This document shows positions 6,367-13,401 of a stretch of 14,010 nucleotides of DNA, piece by piece (the stretch's first letter is position 1; every line of letters starts with the position of its first letter). Both the position numbers and the translations under genes were made by a program. Under the pieces are notes generated by a model. The model did no database searches and had not been told where the DNA came from. It worked only from the letters and a program-made list of their open reading frames with translations. Source of the DNA: an uncultured Campylobacter sp. (GTDB lineage: Bacteria; Campylobacterota; Campylobacteria; Campylobacterales; Campylobacteraceae); the NCBI RefSeq assembly GCF_937949835.1, contig NZ_CALEDC010000066.1:1-14010 (forward strand), in the 5' to 3' direction.

Positions 6367-7538
6367 TTTTCCTCTCCGAATTTTATGTAGTTAAAGATAT
6401 TTGCAATGTTGATTAGCACCAAAATTATGCTTACTGCTTGCAAGATAACCGCAGGCGTTAGCGCTCCAAAGCCTGCGCACGCAAGTGCCAATACGTTTGG
6501 CACGCAGGCTACGTAGGCGATTTTTTTGATTATCATATCCTCAAGCATAGGGATTTTGCGCTTGCCGACGAAGGGCGAGACGTAGTGATACCAGATGAGA
6601 AAGGGCGCGATTTTATAAATGTGCGCGACGATGAAGGCGAACAAAAAGCCGTATAGCAGCCAAAACGCCGCCGCATCCGCGCGACCTGCGAGCCAAAATG
6701 CCGCACTAAATCCCAAAGCCGCCAGCGAGATGTAGACGTTTAAATTCCAATAATCGATCGCTTTTCGCACGCGCCTGGCTAGGATGTAGATCGCCTGAGC
6801 CGCAAAGCTCGCAAGCGCGGCAAATGCGATGAAAATTCCAAAGTCTTTTAGTAAAAACAGCCCCGCGAGCAGATACAGCGCCAGCGAAGCTTTTGCTAGT
6901 GCGAAGCTTAGATCGTGCGCCAGGCTAAACATCGGCAGCAGCACGCACGCAGCGCCTACGATGACGAAAAACACGAAGCCCAGCACGAAGTATATGTGAT
7001 AGGATAAAATTTCTGAAAAATATACTCCGAAAATCTCCACGCCGCTAAGCGCTAGCACGAGCGCGAAGCCAAGGCTGATCCCTACCGCCAAAAACGCAGC
7101 CGAGATCGCAAGCGCAACGGCGGGGAAGCTCCATTTGGGCGTGCCGATGAAGCTTAGCGCGTAGCAGATCGTAAAATAAAATAGACTAAGCAGCAAAACG
7201 GCGCCGCCTGCGTGCATCAAAGGGATGCTTGAAAGCAGCAATCCCGCGCTTAGCAGAGCCACGCCCGCGCCGTAGGCGAGGAGATTTAAAAACGCAAATT
7301 TGACGGTGAAAAATTCCTTTTGGATGATGACGGAGGTGAGCTGATAGAGTGCCCCAATGATTATGCTGATTACAAATCCCAGCAAAAATACGTGAAAAAA
7401 GCTCGCCGTCTGCGGCGCCTGGATCGCGCCGAAATCGGCCTTTAAAAAGCTCGCCACGCTTAGCAGCAAAAAGATAAAGCCGCAGATGAAATAGCCGCCT
7501 ACGATGCGAAACGGCGGCGAAAAAGTCGTGATATTCAT
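6363..7538 (-). CDS. 12-TM membrane protein resembling heme-copper oxidase subunit I / NnrS
   Basis: Inner-membrane protein of 391 residues with about 12 hydrophobic segments (about 13-32, 48-70, 80-103, 107-130, 138-165, 178-203, 214-230, 232-254, 268-285, 290-312, 338-358, 363-385). Six histidines are present; H49, H181, H306 and H318 sit in or at the edges of membrane segments. TM2 (FHVFLLGFV..IIGALYQL) and TM6 (YHIYFVLGFV..IVGAACVLLP) look like duplicated versions of one motif, and AHIYKIAPFLIWYH (305-318) resembles a segment of oxidase-like proteins. I know this pattern from heme-copper-oxidase-like and NnrS-type proteins of NO or anaerobic metabolism, but it lacks the full six-histidine set and Tyr of a true oxidase as far as I can judge. 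Its ATG is 17 nt after the DUF2249 stop with only a weak ribosome site. Function is not established; the family link is moderate. Confidence 0.65.
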   Translation of the reverse strand: MNITTFSPPFRIVGGYFICGFIFLLLSVASFLKADFGAIQAPQTASFFHVFLLGFVISIIIGALYQLTSVIIQKEFFTVKFAFLNLLAYGAGVALLSAGLLLSSIPLMHAGGAVLLLSLFYFTICYALSFIGTPKWSFPAVALAISAAFLAVGISLGFALVLALSGVEIFGVYFSEILSYHIYFVLGFVFFVIVGAACVLLPMFSLAHDLSFALAKASLALYLLAGLFLLKDFGIFIAFAALASFAAQAIYILARRVRKAIDYWNLNVYISLAALGFSAAFWLAGRADAAAFWLLYGFLFAFIVAHIYKIAPFLIWYHYVSPFVGKRKIPMLEDMIIKKIAYVACVPNVLALACAGFGALTPAVILQAVSIILVLINIANIFNYIKFGEEK

Positions 7539-7555
7539 CTAAATTTTAAAGCCCT

Positions 7556-7900
7556 TTAGCCGTGGCACTTCGCGTCGGTATCGAAGCCCTCATTGACCGC
7601 GCCAGGCTTTAGGCTGATGGTGAGCTTGACCGCGTCGCCGTCCAGATCCTCGCGGGCAATGTCAAATTTAGACTCGATCTTTGGGATTAGCCCCATCGGA
7701 AATTTATGATTGAGCATGACGACCTTTTTGGTTTCGTCTTTTACGAAATTTAGCGCCACCAGCGCATTTACCATCGGCTCGGGCGGAACGCATTTGCGCG
7801 AATCAAAGCCGATGTATTCCACGCCGCCCTGCGATTTTTTGTAAAATTTCACCGTAGCGCCCGCCGCGTCGAACTCCTGCCAGTCTGTGAAAAAATCCAT
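7556..7900 (-). CDS. DUF2249 domain protein
   Basis: Small soluble protein of 114 residues. The core FDSRKCVPPEPMVNALVAL (32-50) matches the DUF2249 pattern D.R...PPEPM..AL, followed by VVMLNHKFPMGLIPKIE (60-76), comparable to the family's ..NDH.P.PLY. segment. DUF2249 has a TusA-like fold and often occurs near nitrate/NO-reduction, hemerythrin and NnrS-type genes; its biochemical role is unsettled. Two cysteines stand out: C37 inside the conserved motif, and C112 in a terminal KCHG tail that could bind metal or undergo redox chemistry. It is the first gene of a three-gene run with the oxidase-like protein and the DUF59 factor. ATG 7900 has AAGGAT (7906-7911) and a consensus -10 upstream. Confidence 0.75.
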   Translation of the reverse strand: MDFFTDWQEFDAAGATVKFYKKSQGGVEYIGFDSRKCVPPEPMVNALVALNFVKDETKKVVMLNHKFPMGLIPKIESKFDIAREDLDGDAVKLTISLKPGAVNEGFDTDAKCHG

Positions 7901-7928
7901 ACTTGATCCTTTTTTAAAATTTCGCGCG

Positions 7929-7934
7929 ATTATA
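7929..7934 (-). promoter_or_regulatory. Consensus -10 (TATAAT) for the DUF2249 operon
   Basis: On the minus strand TATATAAT ends at 7929, 28 nt before the DUF2249 start codon. The upstream stretch is A/T-rich without a good -35, as is usual in Campylobacter. It lies in the 144-nt divergent gap shared with polA. I saw no convincing FNR- or NssR-like palindrome. Confidence 0.5.
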
Positions 7935-8044
7935 TAGCAAATTTTAAAATTTTGAAATGAGGTAGGTCAAGTCCTATTTGGAATTTGTAAATTTAGCCGA
8001 ATTTTAATACACTACGCGTTAAAATTTTAAATCCGAGGACCATT

Positions 8045-10861
8045 ATGCAGACCATCACGATCATCGATACGTTCGGCTTTTTTTTCAGGCTCTACTACGC
8101 TATGAGCGGGCTTAAGACCAAAGACGGCAAACCCAGCGGCATGGTGAGCGGGTTTGCGAGCTTCATCGCAAATCTTTCGAAGGAATTTAAGAGCGATTAT
8201 ATAATTTTCGCTCTGGATAGCAAGGGCAAGACCTTCCGCTCGGATATTGATCCCAACTACAAAACCAACCGCCAAGCCCCGCCGCCCGCGCTTTTGCAGC
8301 AGCTGCCCATCTGCATCGAGATGATCGAAAAGATGGGGCTTTACTCGCTCGGACGCGAGGGCTACGAGGCGGACGATCTCATCGCAAGCGTCGTTAAAAA
8401 GCACGGCGCCACGCATAAAATCAACATCGTTACCTCCGACAAGGACCTGTATCAGCTCATCGGCGAAAACGTTAAAATTTACAGCCACGGCAAAAAGATG
8501 CTTTACGGAAGAGACGAGTGCTTGCAGCGCTACGGCGTCTATCCCGAGCAGATCGTGGATTTTTTGGCGATCTGCGGCGACAGCGCCGATAATATCCCGG
8601 GCGTGCGCGGCATCGGCGATAAGGGGGCGAAGAAGCTTTTAGACGAATGGGGCTCGCTTGATGGGATCTATTCAAATTTAGACCGCCTGCCGCAAAACAA
8701 ACAGCGCGAGTATCTGATAGAAGGGAGGCAGAGCGCCTATATAAGCAAGCGCCTGGCCACGCTTTACGACGAGCTGGAAATCCCGCCTTTAGAGGACGCG
8801 AAATTTCCGCAGCAAAATCCGCTTTTTAAAATTCGCGAAATTTTAAAAGATTACGCGCTAAATAGGCTTCTTTCGGCGTTAAGCTTGCAGGAGCAGAACG
8901 GACTTGATCTTTGGGGCGAGGGCAAAAGCGCGGGCGCAAAAAGCTCCGTTTTGGGCGCTGGCGGAAAGGACGCGGGCGCAGAGCCGTCTCGCGGCGGATC
9001 TATCTTGGACGCTGCCGTAGGGGGGCTAGACGGGCAAAATTCCATCTCAGGCGGCTCCTATCCAATCGGACAAAATTCCGAGAGCGCTTTTAAAACGCCC
9101 TTTGAGCCTGTTTGTATCACCGATGCCGCGGAGCTTGCGAGGCTGTGCGAGAGCGTCAGTGCCGAGACCTTGGTGAGCTTCGATACGGAAACTACTAGCG
9201 TCGATAGCAAAAGCGCCAAGATCGTGGGCTTTTCGTTTGCGTTTAACGAGGAGCGCGCTTACTACGTCCCGCTCGCGCATAGCTATTTGGGCGCTCCTGC
9301 TCAAATTTCTTCGGACGCGGCAAAGGCTGCGATCGGCTCGCTGTTTCGCGGATATGTCGTGGGGCAAAATTTAAAATACGATTTTGAGATCGTGAAAAAT
9401 AATTTTAATATCGAGCCGCCTGCGCGCTTTGCCGATACGATGGTGCTAGCGTGGCTACTCGATCCCGCAAACGCCGTGGGGATGGACTCTATCTCGCCGC
9501 GGTATCTTGGGTACGAGACTGTGCATTTCGGCGACGTCGTCAAAAAGGGCGAGACCTTCGCCTCCGTGGAGCTGGACGCCGCTACGATCTATGCGAGCGA
9601 GGATGCGTGGGTGACGCTGAGGCTGTATTTTAAACTCAAACAGCTGCTCGAACCCGCGCTTTTTAAGCTCGCGCAAGAGCTTGAGTTCCCGTTCGTGCGG
9701 GTGCTTTGGCAGATGCAAAGATGCGGCATCAAGATCGACGCGGAGATGATAAAGCGCCTAATCGGGCGCAACGAAAAGTCCCTGCGAGCGCTCACGGATG
9801 AAATTTATGAGCTTTGCGGCGAGCAGTTTAATATAAACTCTCCCGCTCAGCTCGGCGCCGTGCTTTTCGAGCGGCTAGGACTTCCTGCCGCAAAGCGCAC
9901 CAAGACGGGCTACAGCACCGATGAAAGCGTGCTGAAGGATCTTACGGCGCTGCATCCCGCGGTGGGTAAAATTTTAGACTACCGCGAGCTGTTTAAGCTG
10001 CAAAGCACCTACTGTGAGCCGCTGCTACAGCTTGCCCTTGCAGATCCGCAAAACCGCGTCAGATCAAATTTCTTACAGACCGGCACGGCCACCGGGCGGC
10101 TAGCGAGCAAAAATCCGAACCTTCAAAATATCCCCGCGCGCGGCACGTTTGCGAAGGACGTGCGGGACTGCTTTCTAGCAGACGAAGGTTACTCGCTGAT
10201 CTCGCTTGATTACTCGCAGATCGAGCTGCGCCTGCTCGCGCACTTTTCGCGCGATCCTGCGCTTTTGGCGGCGTTTAGGGCGGATGAGGACATTCACGCG
10301 CGCACGGCGATCAGCATCTTCGGCGACGCACAGCCCGCACACCGCACGATCGCAAAGAGCATAAATTTCGGCCTCATCTACGGCATGGGCGCGGGTAAGC
10401 TAAGCGATAGCCTAGGCATCGCGCGCGCCGAGGCGAAGGGCTATATCGAGCGCTATTTCGCGGCGTTTTGCACGATCAAGGAGTTTTTGCAAAGCATAAA
10501 ATCGGACGCGAAAGAAAGCGGCTACGTAAGCACGCTTTTTGGGCGCAGGCGCTACTTCGACTTCGCAAACGCGCGCAACAACATGGTCTATGCGAGCTAC
10601 GAGCGCGAGGCGGTGAATACGAAATTTCAAGGCTCCGCCGCCGACATCATCAAAAAGGCTATGGTTGAGATTTCGCCCCTACTAAACGACGAAGCGCGGC
10701 TAATTTTGCAGATCCACGACGAGCTGATTTTCGAGGTGCGGGACGATTTGGCGCAGAGCTTCGGCGAGCGCGCGCAGGAGATAATGCAAAGCGCGGCGAG
10801 CCTGAACGTGCCTCTAAAGACGAGCCTAAACATCGCCAAGCGCTGGGGCGAGCTGAAGTAA
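8045..10861 (+). CDS. polA: DNA polymerase I
   Basis: Family A polymerase of 938 residues for Okazaki fragment processing and repair. The 5' nuclease (about 1-285) has metal-site acids D8, D58, E108/D110/D111, D132/D134 and D179/D182 and a helix-hairpin-helix (PGVRGIGDKGAKKLL). The 3'-5' exonuclease (about 355-535) keeps DTE (D380/E382), N442/D446 and YASED with D520, so proofreading looks intact. The polymerase domain (about 545-938) has motif A LDYSQIELR (D722), motif B RTIAKSINFGLIYG (R767, K771, F775, Y779) and motif C IHDE (D892/E893). Residues about 287-350 are an unusual Gly/Ala/Ser-rich linker, which largely explains a length greater than the roughly 880 residues I expect for C. jejuni PolA. 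ATG 8045 has GAGGA 5 nt upstream (8035-8039). It is transcribed alone and divergently from the DUF2249 operon. Confidence 0.97.
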   Translation: MQTITIIDTFGFFFRLYYAMSGLKTKDGKPSGMVSGFASFIANLSKEFKSDYIIFALDSKGKTFRSDIDPNYKTNRQAPPPALLQQLPICIEMIEKMGLYSLGREGYEADDLIASVVKKHGATHKINIVTSDKDLYQLIGENVKIYSHGKKMLYGRDECLQRYGVYPEQIVDFLAICGDSADNIPGVRGIGDKGAKKLLDEWGSLDGIYSNLDRLPQNKQREYLIEGRQSAYISKRLATLYDELEIPPLEDAKFPQQNPLFKIREILKDYALNRLLSALSLQEQNGLDLWGEGKSAGAKSSVLGAGGKDAGAEPSRGGSILDAAVGGLDGQNSISGGSYPIGQNSESAFKTPFEPVCITDAAELARLCESVSAETLVSFDTETTSVDSKSAKIVGFSFAFNEERAYYVPLAHSYLGAPAQISSDAAKAAIGSLFRGYVVGQNLKYDFEIVKNNFNIEPPARFADTMVLAWLLDPANAVGMDSISPRYLGYETVHFGDVVKKGETFASVELDAATIYASEDAWVTLRLYFKLKQLLEPALFKLAQELEFPFVRVLWQMQRCGIKIDAEMIKRLIGRNEKSLRALTDEIYELCGEQFNINSPAQLGAVLFERLGLPAAKRTKTGYSTDESVLKDLTALHPAVGKILDYRELFKLQSTYCEPLLQLALADPQNRVRSNFLQTGTATGRLASKNPNLQNIPARGTFAKDVRDCFLADEGYSLISLDYSQIELRLLAHFSRDPALLAAFRADEDIHARTAISIFGDAQPAHRTIAKSINFGLIYGMGAGKLSDSLGIARAEAKGYIERYFAAFCTIKEFLQSIKSDAKESGYVSTLFGRRRYFDFANARNNMVYASYEREAVNTKFQGSAADIIKKAMVEISPLLNDEARLILQIHDELIFEVRDDLAQSFGERAQEIMQSAASLNVPLKTSLNIAKRWGELK

Positions 10862-10901
10862 TTCCGCTAAATTTAAAGCGGCTAAAAATTTAAGCGGAAT
10901 T
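10860..10901 (+). terminator. Hairpin at the polA stop codon, probable terminator
   Basis: Positions 10860-10867 (AATTCCGC) pair perfectly with 10894-10901 (GCGGAATT). After one bulged A (10893), TAAATTT (10868-10874) pairs with AAATTTA (10886-10892), leaving an 11-nt loop. The total is 15 bp, starting inside the TAA stop. The following T-run is weak (the arm ends in TT, then TAAA), so it may protect the 3' end or work with other factors rather than terminate alone. Confidence 0.5.
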
Positions 10902-10952
10902 TAAACGGCGCGCGGAATTTTAAATTTTGAGCAGGGCAGAGCCTAAATTTGC

Positions 10953-11083
10953 CCGTTTGATAAATTAATCGCGTCGAATTTAGACCGAGCAGCTACGAGC
11001 GGCTGGCGTGGTGCGGCACAGATCCGCCGCCGTCTTTAAAATTTTGATTAAATTTAAGCTCTCCGCTTAGTAATATCAAACGG
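10953..11083. other. Candidate branched structured RNA (long-range closing helix)
   Basis: CCGTTTGATA (10953-10962) and TATCAAACGG (11074-11083) are perfect 10-bp complements 111 nt apart. Just inside, AAATTAATC (10962-10970) pairs with GATTAAATTT (11046-11055) with one bulge. Hairpins lie between or beside these: GGTGCGG (11010-11016) with CCGC(C)GCC (11024-11031), a weaker CC(G)AGC/GCTGG pairing (10985-11006), and TAAGC/GCTTA (11055-11059/11065-11069, 5-nt loop). Together they can form a multi-branched fold. The strand is undetermined and no known RNA family was recognised. Confidence 0.3.
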
Positions 11084-11092
11084 CGGTTAGAT

Positions 11093-11149
11093 AGATTTAT
11101 CCGAATTAAATTTAAACGATGTGTTTTAGCAAGAGGTCTGGATAAATCT
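11093..11149. repeat. Perfect 10-bp inverted repeat
   Basis: AGATTTATCC (11093-11102) and GGATAAATCT (11140-11149) are exact reverse complements separated by 37 nt. It follows the 10953-11083 structure directly. No T-run follows on either strand, so it is not a simple terminator. Confidence 0.6.
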
Positions 11150-11206
11150 TGCCGTGCGTATAAATTAAAATTTCATTTCAACGACGTAGTGGCGGAATTT
11201 TTAAAT

Positions 11207-11245
11207 TTAAATTTTACGCAAAGCCGCGCGCTTCGTAAAATTTAA
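11207..11245. repeat. Strong two-part hairpin (12 + 4 bp)
   Basis: TTAAATTTTACG (11207-11218) pairs perfectly with CGTAAAATTTAA (11234-11245). After a 2-nt bulge (CA, 11219-11220), AAGC (11221-11224) pairs with GCTT (11230-11233) around a 5-nt CGCGC loop. It is the longest perfect stem seen in this intergenic region. No T-run follows on the plus strand. Confidence 0.6.
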
Positions 11246-11293
11246 CGAGTGAAAATTCATACAAAATTTATCCCGCGAAAAAATGGGCATAGG

Positions 11294-11319
11294 TTTTGCG
11301 AAAAGCGATTTTTGCAAGA
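11294..11319 (+). repeat. Hairpin with GCGA tetraloop favouring plus-strand RNA
   Basis: TTTTGCGAAAA (11294-11304) pairs with TTTTTGCAAGA (11309-11319) around loop GCGA (11305-11308), a GNRA tetraloop. Two of the 11 pairs are G-U wobbles in plus-strand RNA (11300/11313 and 11295/11318). In minus-strand RNA both would be A-C mismatches, so the structure fits transcription in the plus direction. Confidence 0.45.
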
Positions 11320-11381
11320 TAAAATGATCGGCGGCGAGTCCTTTTTAAATCGCTCTGCGCGCCGGCTCGTAAAGACCGCGC

Positions 11382-11411
11382 CCTTATAGCCTCACTAGCG
11401 AAGCTATAAGG
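11382..11411 (-). repeat. 9-12 bp hairpin favouring minus-strand RNA
   Basis: CCTTATAGC (11382-11390) and GCTATAAGG (11403-11411) are a perfect 9-bp inverted repeat. Three inner pairs extend it (11391-11393 with 11400-11402): read on the minus strand one is U-G, whereas on the plus strand it is a C-A mismatch. It lies about 94 nt downstream of the cystathionine-family stop codon. No T-run follows on the minus strand, so it is not a classic terminator. Confidence 0.45.
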
Positions 11412-11504
11412 ATTTCGGATTAAATTTTGGCATGAATTCTACGCGCCCGCGCAAATTTTTACAAGCCTGCATAAAATTCCACGAGCTTGGAAATTCCGCG
11501 CCGC

Positions 11505-12641
11505 CTATTTTTTAGATTTTTCTAGCGCGGTGGCAAGATCTGCTATGAGATCGTCCGCGTTTTCAATGCCTATGGCTAGGCGCAGCAAATTTTGACTGAT
11601 ACCGATGCGCTCTTGCAGCTCGCGCGGATAGCTCTCGTGCGTCATCGATGCGGGATGGCAGATCAGGCTCTCTACGCCGCCCAGGCTCACGGCTAGATCG
11701 AATAGCTCAAGACTGCGCGCAAAGGTTTTATAGTCGTATTGCGGCTTAAGCACCAGCGAGATGACCGCTCCGATACCGCTAGCTTGGTGATCTTGTATCT
11801 TTTTTTCGCTCTCAGAGTGCGAGCCTGCGAAATTCACCGCCTCTACCGCAGGATTGCTGCGTAAAAATTCTATTATCTTTAGCGTATTTTCGCTCTGGCG
11901 GTCGAAGCGCACGCTTAGCGTTTTAAGCCCGCGTATGAGCGAATACGCGTCGGTAGGCGATAGCGTCGCGCCCAGAGTGTTTTTCATAAACTGAATTCTT
12001 GCGGCAAGCTCATCGTCGTTCGTCGTAACGATGCCGGCGATCAGATCGGCATGCCCGCCTATGTATTTGGTCGCGCTATAAACCACGACGTCTGCGCCGT
12101 GCTCTAGCGGGCGCTGATAATATGGGGTCAAAAAGGTATTATCCATCACCACAAGCGCGCCGTTTTTATGCGCGAGCTCGCTGATGCGCTCAATGTCGGT
12201 TACGCGCAAAAGCGGATTTGATGGCGTTTCGATGAAGACCATTTTAACGTCGCTTGGAATTTCGGTGATCAAATTTAGATCGTCCACCAGGTCGTAATTG
12301 ATCCCTTGATTTTTAAAAATCCCGCTTACGTAGCGATAGGTGCCGCCGTAGACGTTATTATTTAGCAGCACGCGATCGCCGCTTTTAAGCAGCGCAAATG
12401 CAGCGCTCGTAGCCGCCATGCCCGAGGCTAGCGCGAAGGCGTATTTGCTGCCTTCAAATTTTGCAAAAAGCTCTTCAAAGGCGTTGCGCGTAGGATTTGC
12501 GCCGCGCGAATAGGCGTATTTGCCGAAATCATCCAGGCTTTCTTGCACGAAGGTGCTGGCTAGATATATCGGCGGAATCACCGCGTTGTGGGGGTTGGAC
12601 TTGGCCTCTATGCCCTTTACGATTAGGGTGTCTATTTTCAT
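11505..12641 (-). CDS. Cys/Met-metabolism PLP enzyme (cystathionine gamma-synthase / lyase family)
   Basis: Cytosolic PLP-dependent enzyme of 378 residues in transsulfuration or methionine metabolism. Family landmarks seen: YSRGANPTR (44-52, phosphate and substrate binding from the partner subunit), SGMAA (73-77), Y98 in NVYGGTYR (stacks on PLP), ETPSNPLL (138-145), D167 in MDNTF, Schiff-base K192 in SATKYIGGH, E324 in LGGVESL, and the C-terminal RLAIGIE with R354. It resembles H. pylori MetB (HP0106) as I recall it. Gamma-synthase, gamma-lyase and beta-lyase activities cannot be told apart safely, so no symbol is given; a lyase would fit a cystine- or cystathionine-uptake operon. ATG 12641 has an excellent AAGGAG 5 nt upstream (12647-12652). 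It follows the ABC ATPase gene by 25 nt on the same strand, the last gene of that operon. Confidence 0.9.
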   Translation of the reverse strand: MKIDTLIVKGIEAKSNPHNAVIPPIYLASTFVQESLDDFGKYAYSRGANPTRNAFEELFAKFEGSKYAFALASGMAATSAAFALLKSGDRVLLNNNVYGGTYRYVSGIFKNQGINYDLVDDLNLITEIPSDVKMVFIETPSNPLLRVTDIERISELAHKNGALVVMDNTFLTPYYQRPLEHGADVVVYSATKYIGGHADLIAGIVTTNDDELAARIQFMKNTLGATLSPTDAYSLIRGLKTLSVRFDRQSENTLKIIEFLRSNPAVEAVNFAGSHSESEKKIQDHQASGIGAVISLVLKPQYDYKTFARSLELFDLAVSLGGVESLICHPASMTHESYPRELQERIGISQNLLRLAIGIENADDLIADLATALEKSKK

Positions 12642-12666
12642 ATTTTCTCCTTGAAATTTAATGGAT

Positions 12667-13401
12667 TTAAAAGCTCATCGCTCCGATAAATTTAGCTATG
12701 CGCTCATCACTGCTGCCAAAGAATTCCTCTGCGTCGCCGTCGAATGCGATAACTCCGCCATCTAAGAATAAAATTCTATCTGCGATCTTGCGTGCAAAGC
12801 CCATATTGTGCGTGACGATGATGAGTGAGCGATCTTCTGCGGCAAGCTCGGCGATAGTCTTTAGCACCTGCGCCTCAAGCTCGGGATCAAGCGCGCTCGT
12901 AGGCTCATCCAGCAGCAAAAACTCAGGCTGCATCGCAAGCGCCCGCGCGATCGCCACGCGCTGGCTCTGACCGCCGGAGAGGCGAGCCGGATACGCGCCA
13001 GCTTTATCCGCCATACCGACTTTTTTTAGCAGCGCCATTGCATTTGCCTCGGCAAGCTCGCGTGGCTGTTTTAGCACGTGTATGGGTGCTTCGATGACGT
13101 TTTGTAAAACGTTGAGGTGCGGAAAGAGATTGAAGCTTTGAAAAACCATGCCCGTATGAGCGCGGAATGGATGATACTCGCTTGTTTTATGCGGAGCGTC
13201 GAAATTTATCTTAAACTCGCCTAGCTGTAGCTCGCCGCCGCTTGGAATTTCGAGCAGATTTATGCAGCGCAGCATCGTGGATTTGCCGGAGCCGGAGCTT
13301 CCTAAAATCACTGTCGTTTGCCCGTCGCGAAATTCTAAGCTTAGCCCATTTAGCACGACGTGATCGCCGAAGCGCTTAGTTAAGTTCGTAAATTTTATCA
13401 T
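12667..13401 (-). CDS. Polar amino-acid ABC transporter ATP-binding protein
   Basis: Cytoplasmic ATPase subunit of the GlnQ/HisP/TcyN family, 244 residues from the chosen start. Walker A is GSSGSGKST (34-42), the Q-loop is VFQSFNLFPHLNV (86-98), the ABC signature is LSGGQSQRVAIARAL (141-155), Walker B is FLLLDEPTSALD (161-172) and the switch His is H198 (VTHNM). I chose ATG 13401 (MIKFTNLTKRFG) because it matches the family N-terminus and its A overlaps the last base of the permease TGA (TGATG). An open frame extending to 13461 would add 20 unconserved residues inside the permease gene. The permease lies upstream and the PLP enzyme downstream. Cystine, cystathionine or another polar amino acid is the likely substrate, judged from the neighbours. 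Confidence 0.94.
   Translation of the reverse strand: MIKFTNLTKRFGDHVVLNGLSLEFRDGQTTVILGSSGSGKSTMLRCINLLEIPSGGELQLGEFKINFDAPHKTSEYHPFRAHTGMVFQSFNLFPHLNVLQNVIEAPIHVLKQPRELAEANAMALLKKVGMADKAGAYPARLSGGQSQRVAIARALAMQPEFLLLDEPTSALDPELEAQVLKTIAELAAEDRSLIIVTHNMGFARKIADRILFLDGGVIAFDGDAEEFFGSSDERIAKFIGAMSF

Larger units (their letters stand above)
10902..11504. other. Long intergenic region without a convincing gene, rich in inverted repeats
   Basis: About 600 nt between the convergent polA and cystathionine-family genes. No open frame longer than about 30 codons has gene-like character; a 27-codon frame at 11432-11515 runs into the end of the downstream gene and has no ribosome site. The stretch holds several perfect inverted repeats of 9-12 bp (listed separately) and recurrent AAATTTAA/TTAAATTT words. 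No tRNA, tmRNA, RNase P or SRP RNA signature was recognised. It could be unknown RNA, a decayed element, or stacked transcription-end structures. Confidence 0.7.

Noticed and set aside
7965..7970. TTGACC on the minus strand as a -35 for the DUF2249 operon
   Set aside because: It is about 30 nt from the TATAAT, too far for a sigma-70 pair.
8027..8488. Open frame of 153 codons on the minus strand over the polA start
   Set aside because: Antisense shadow of polA, whose family match and ribosome site are clear; no domain or ribosome site of its own.
11432..11515. 27-codon frame at the end of the long intergenic region
   Set aside because: No ribosome site, and its stop lies within the opposite gene's 3' end; probably chance.
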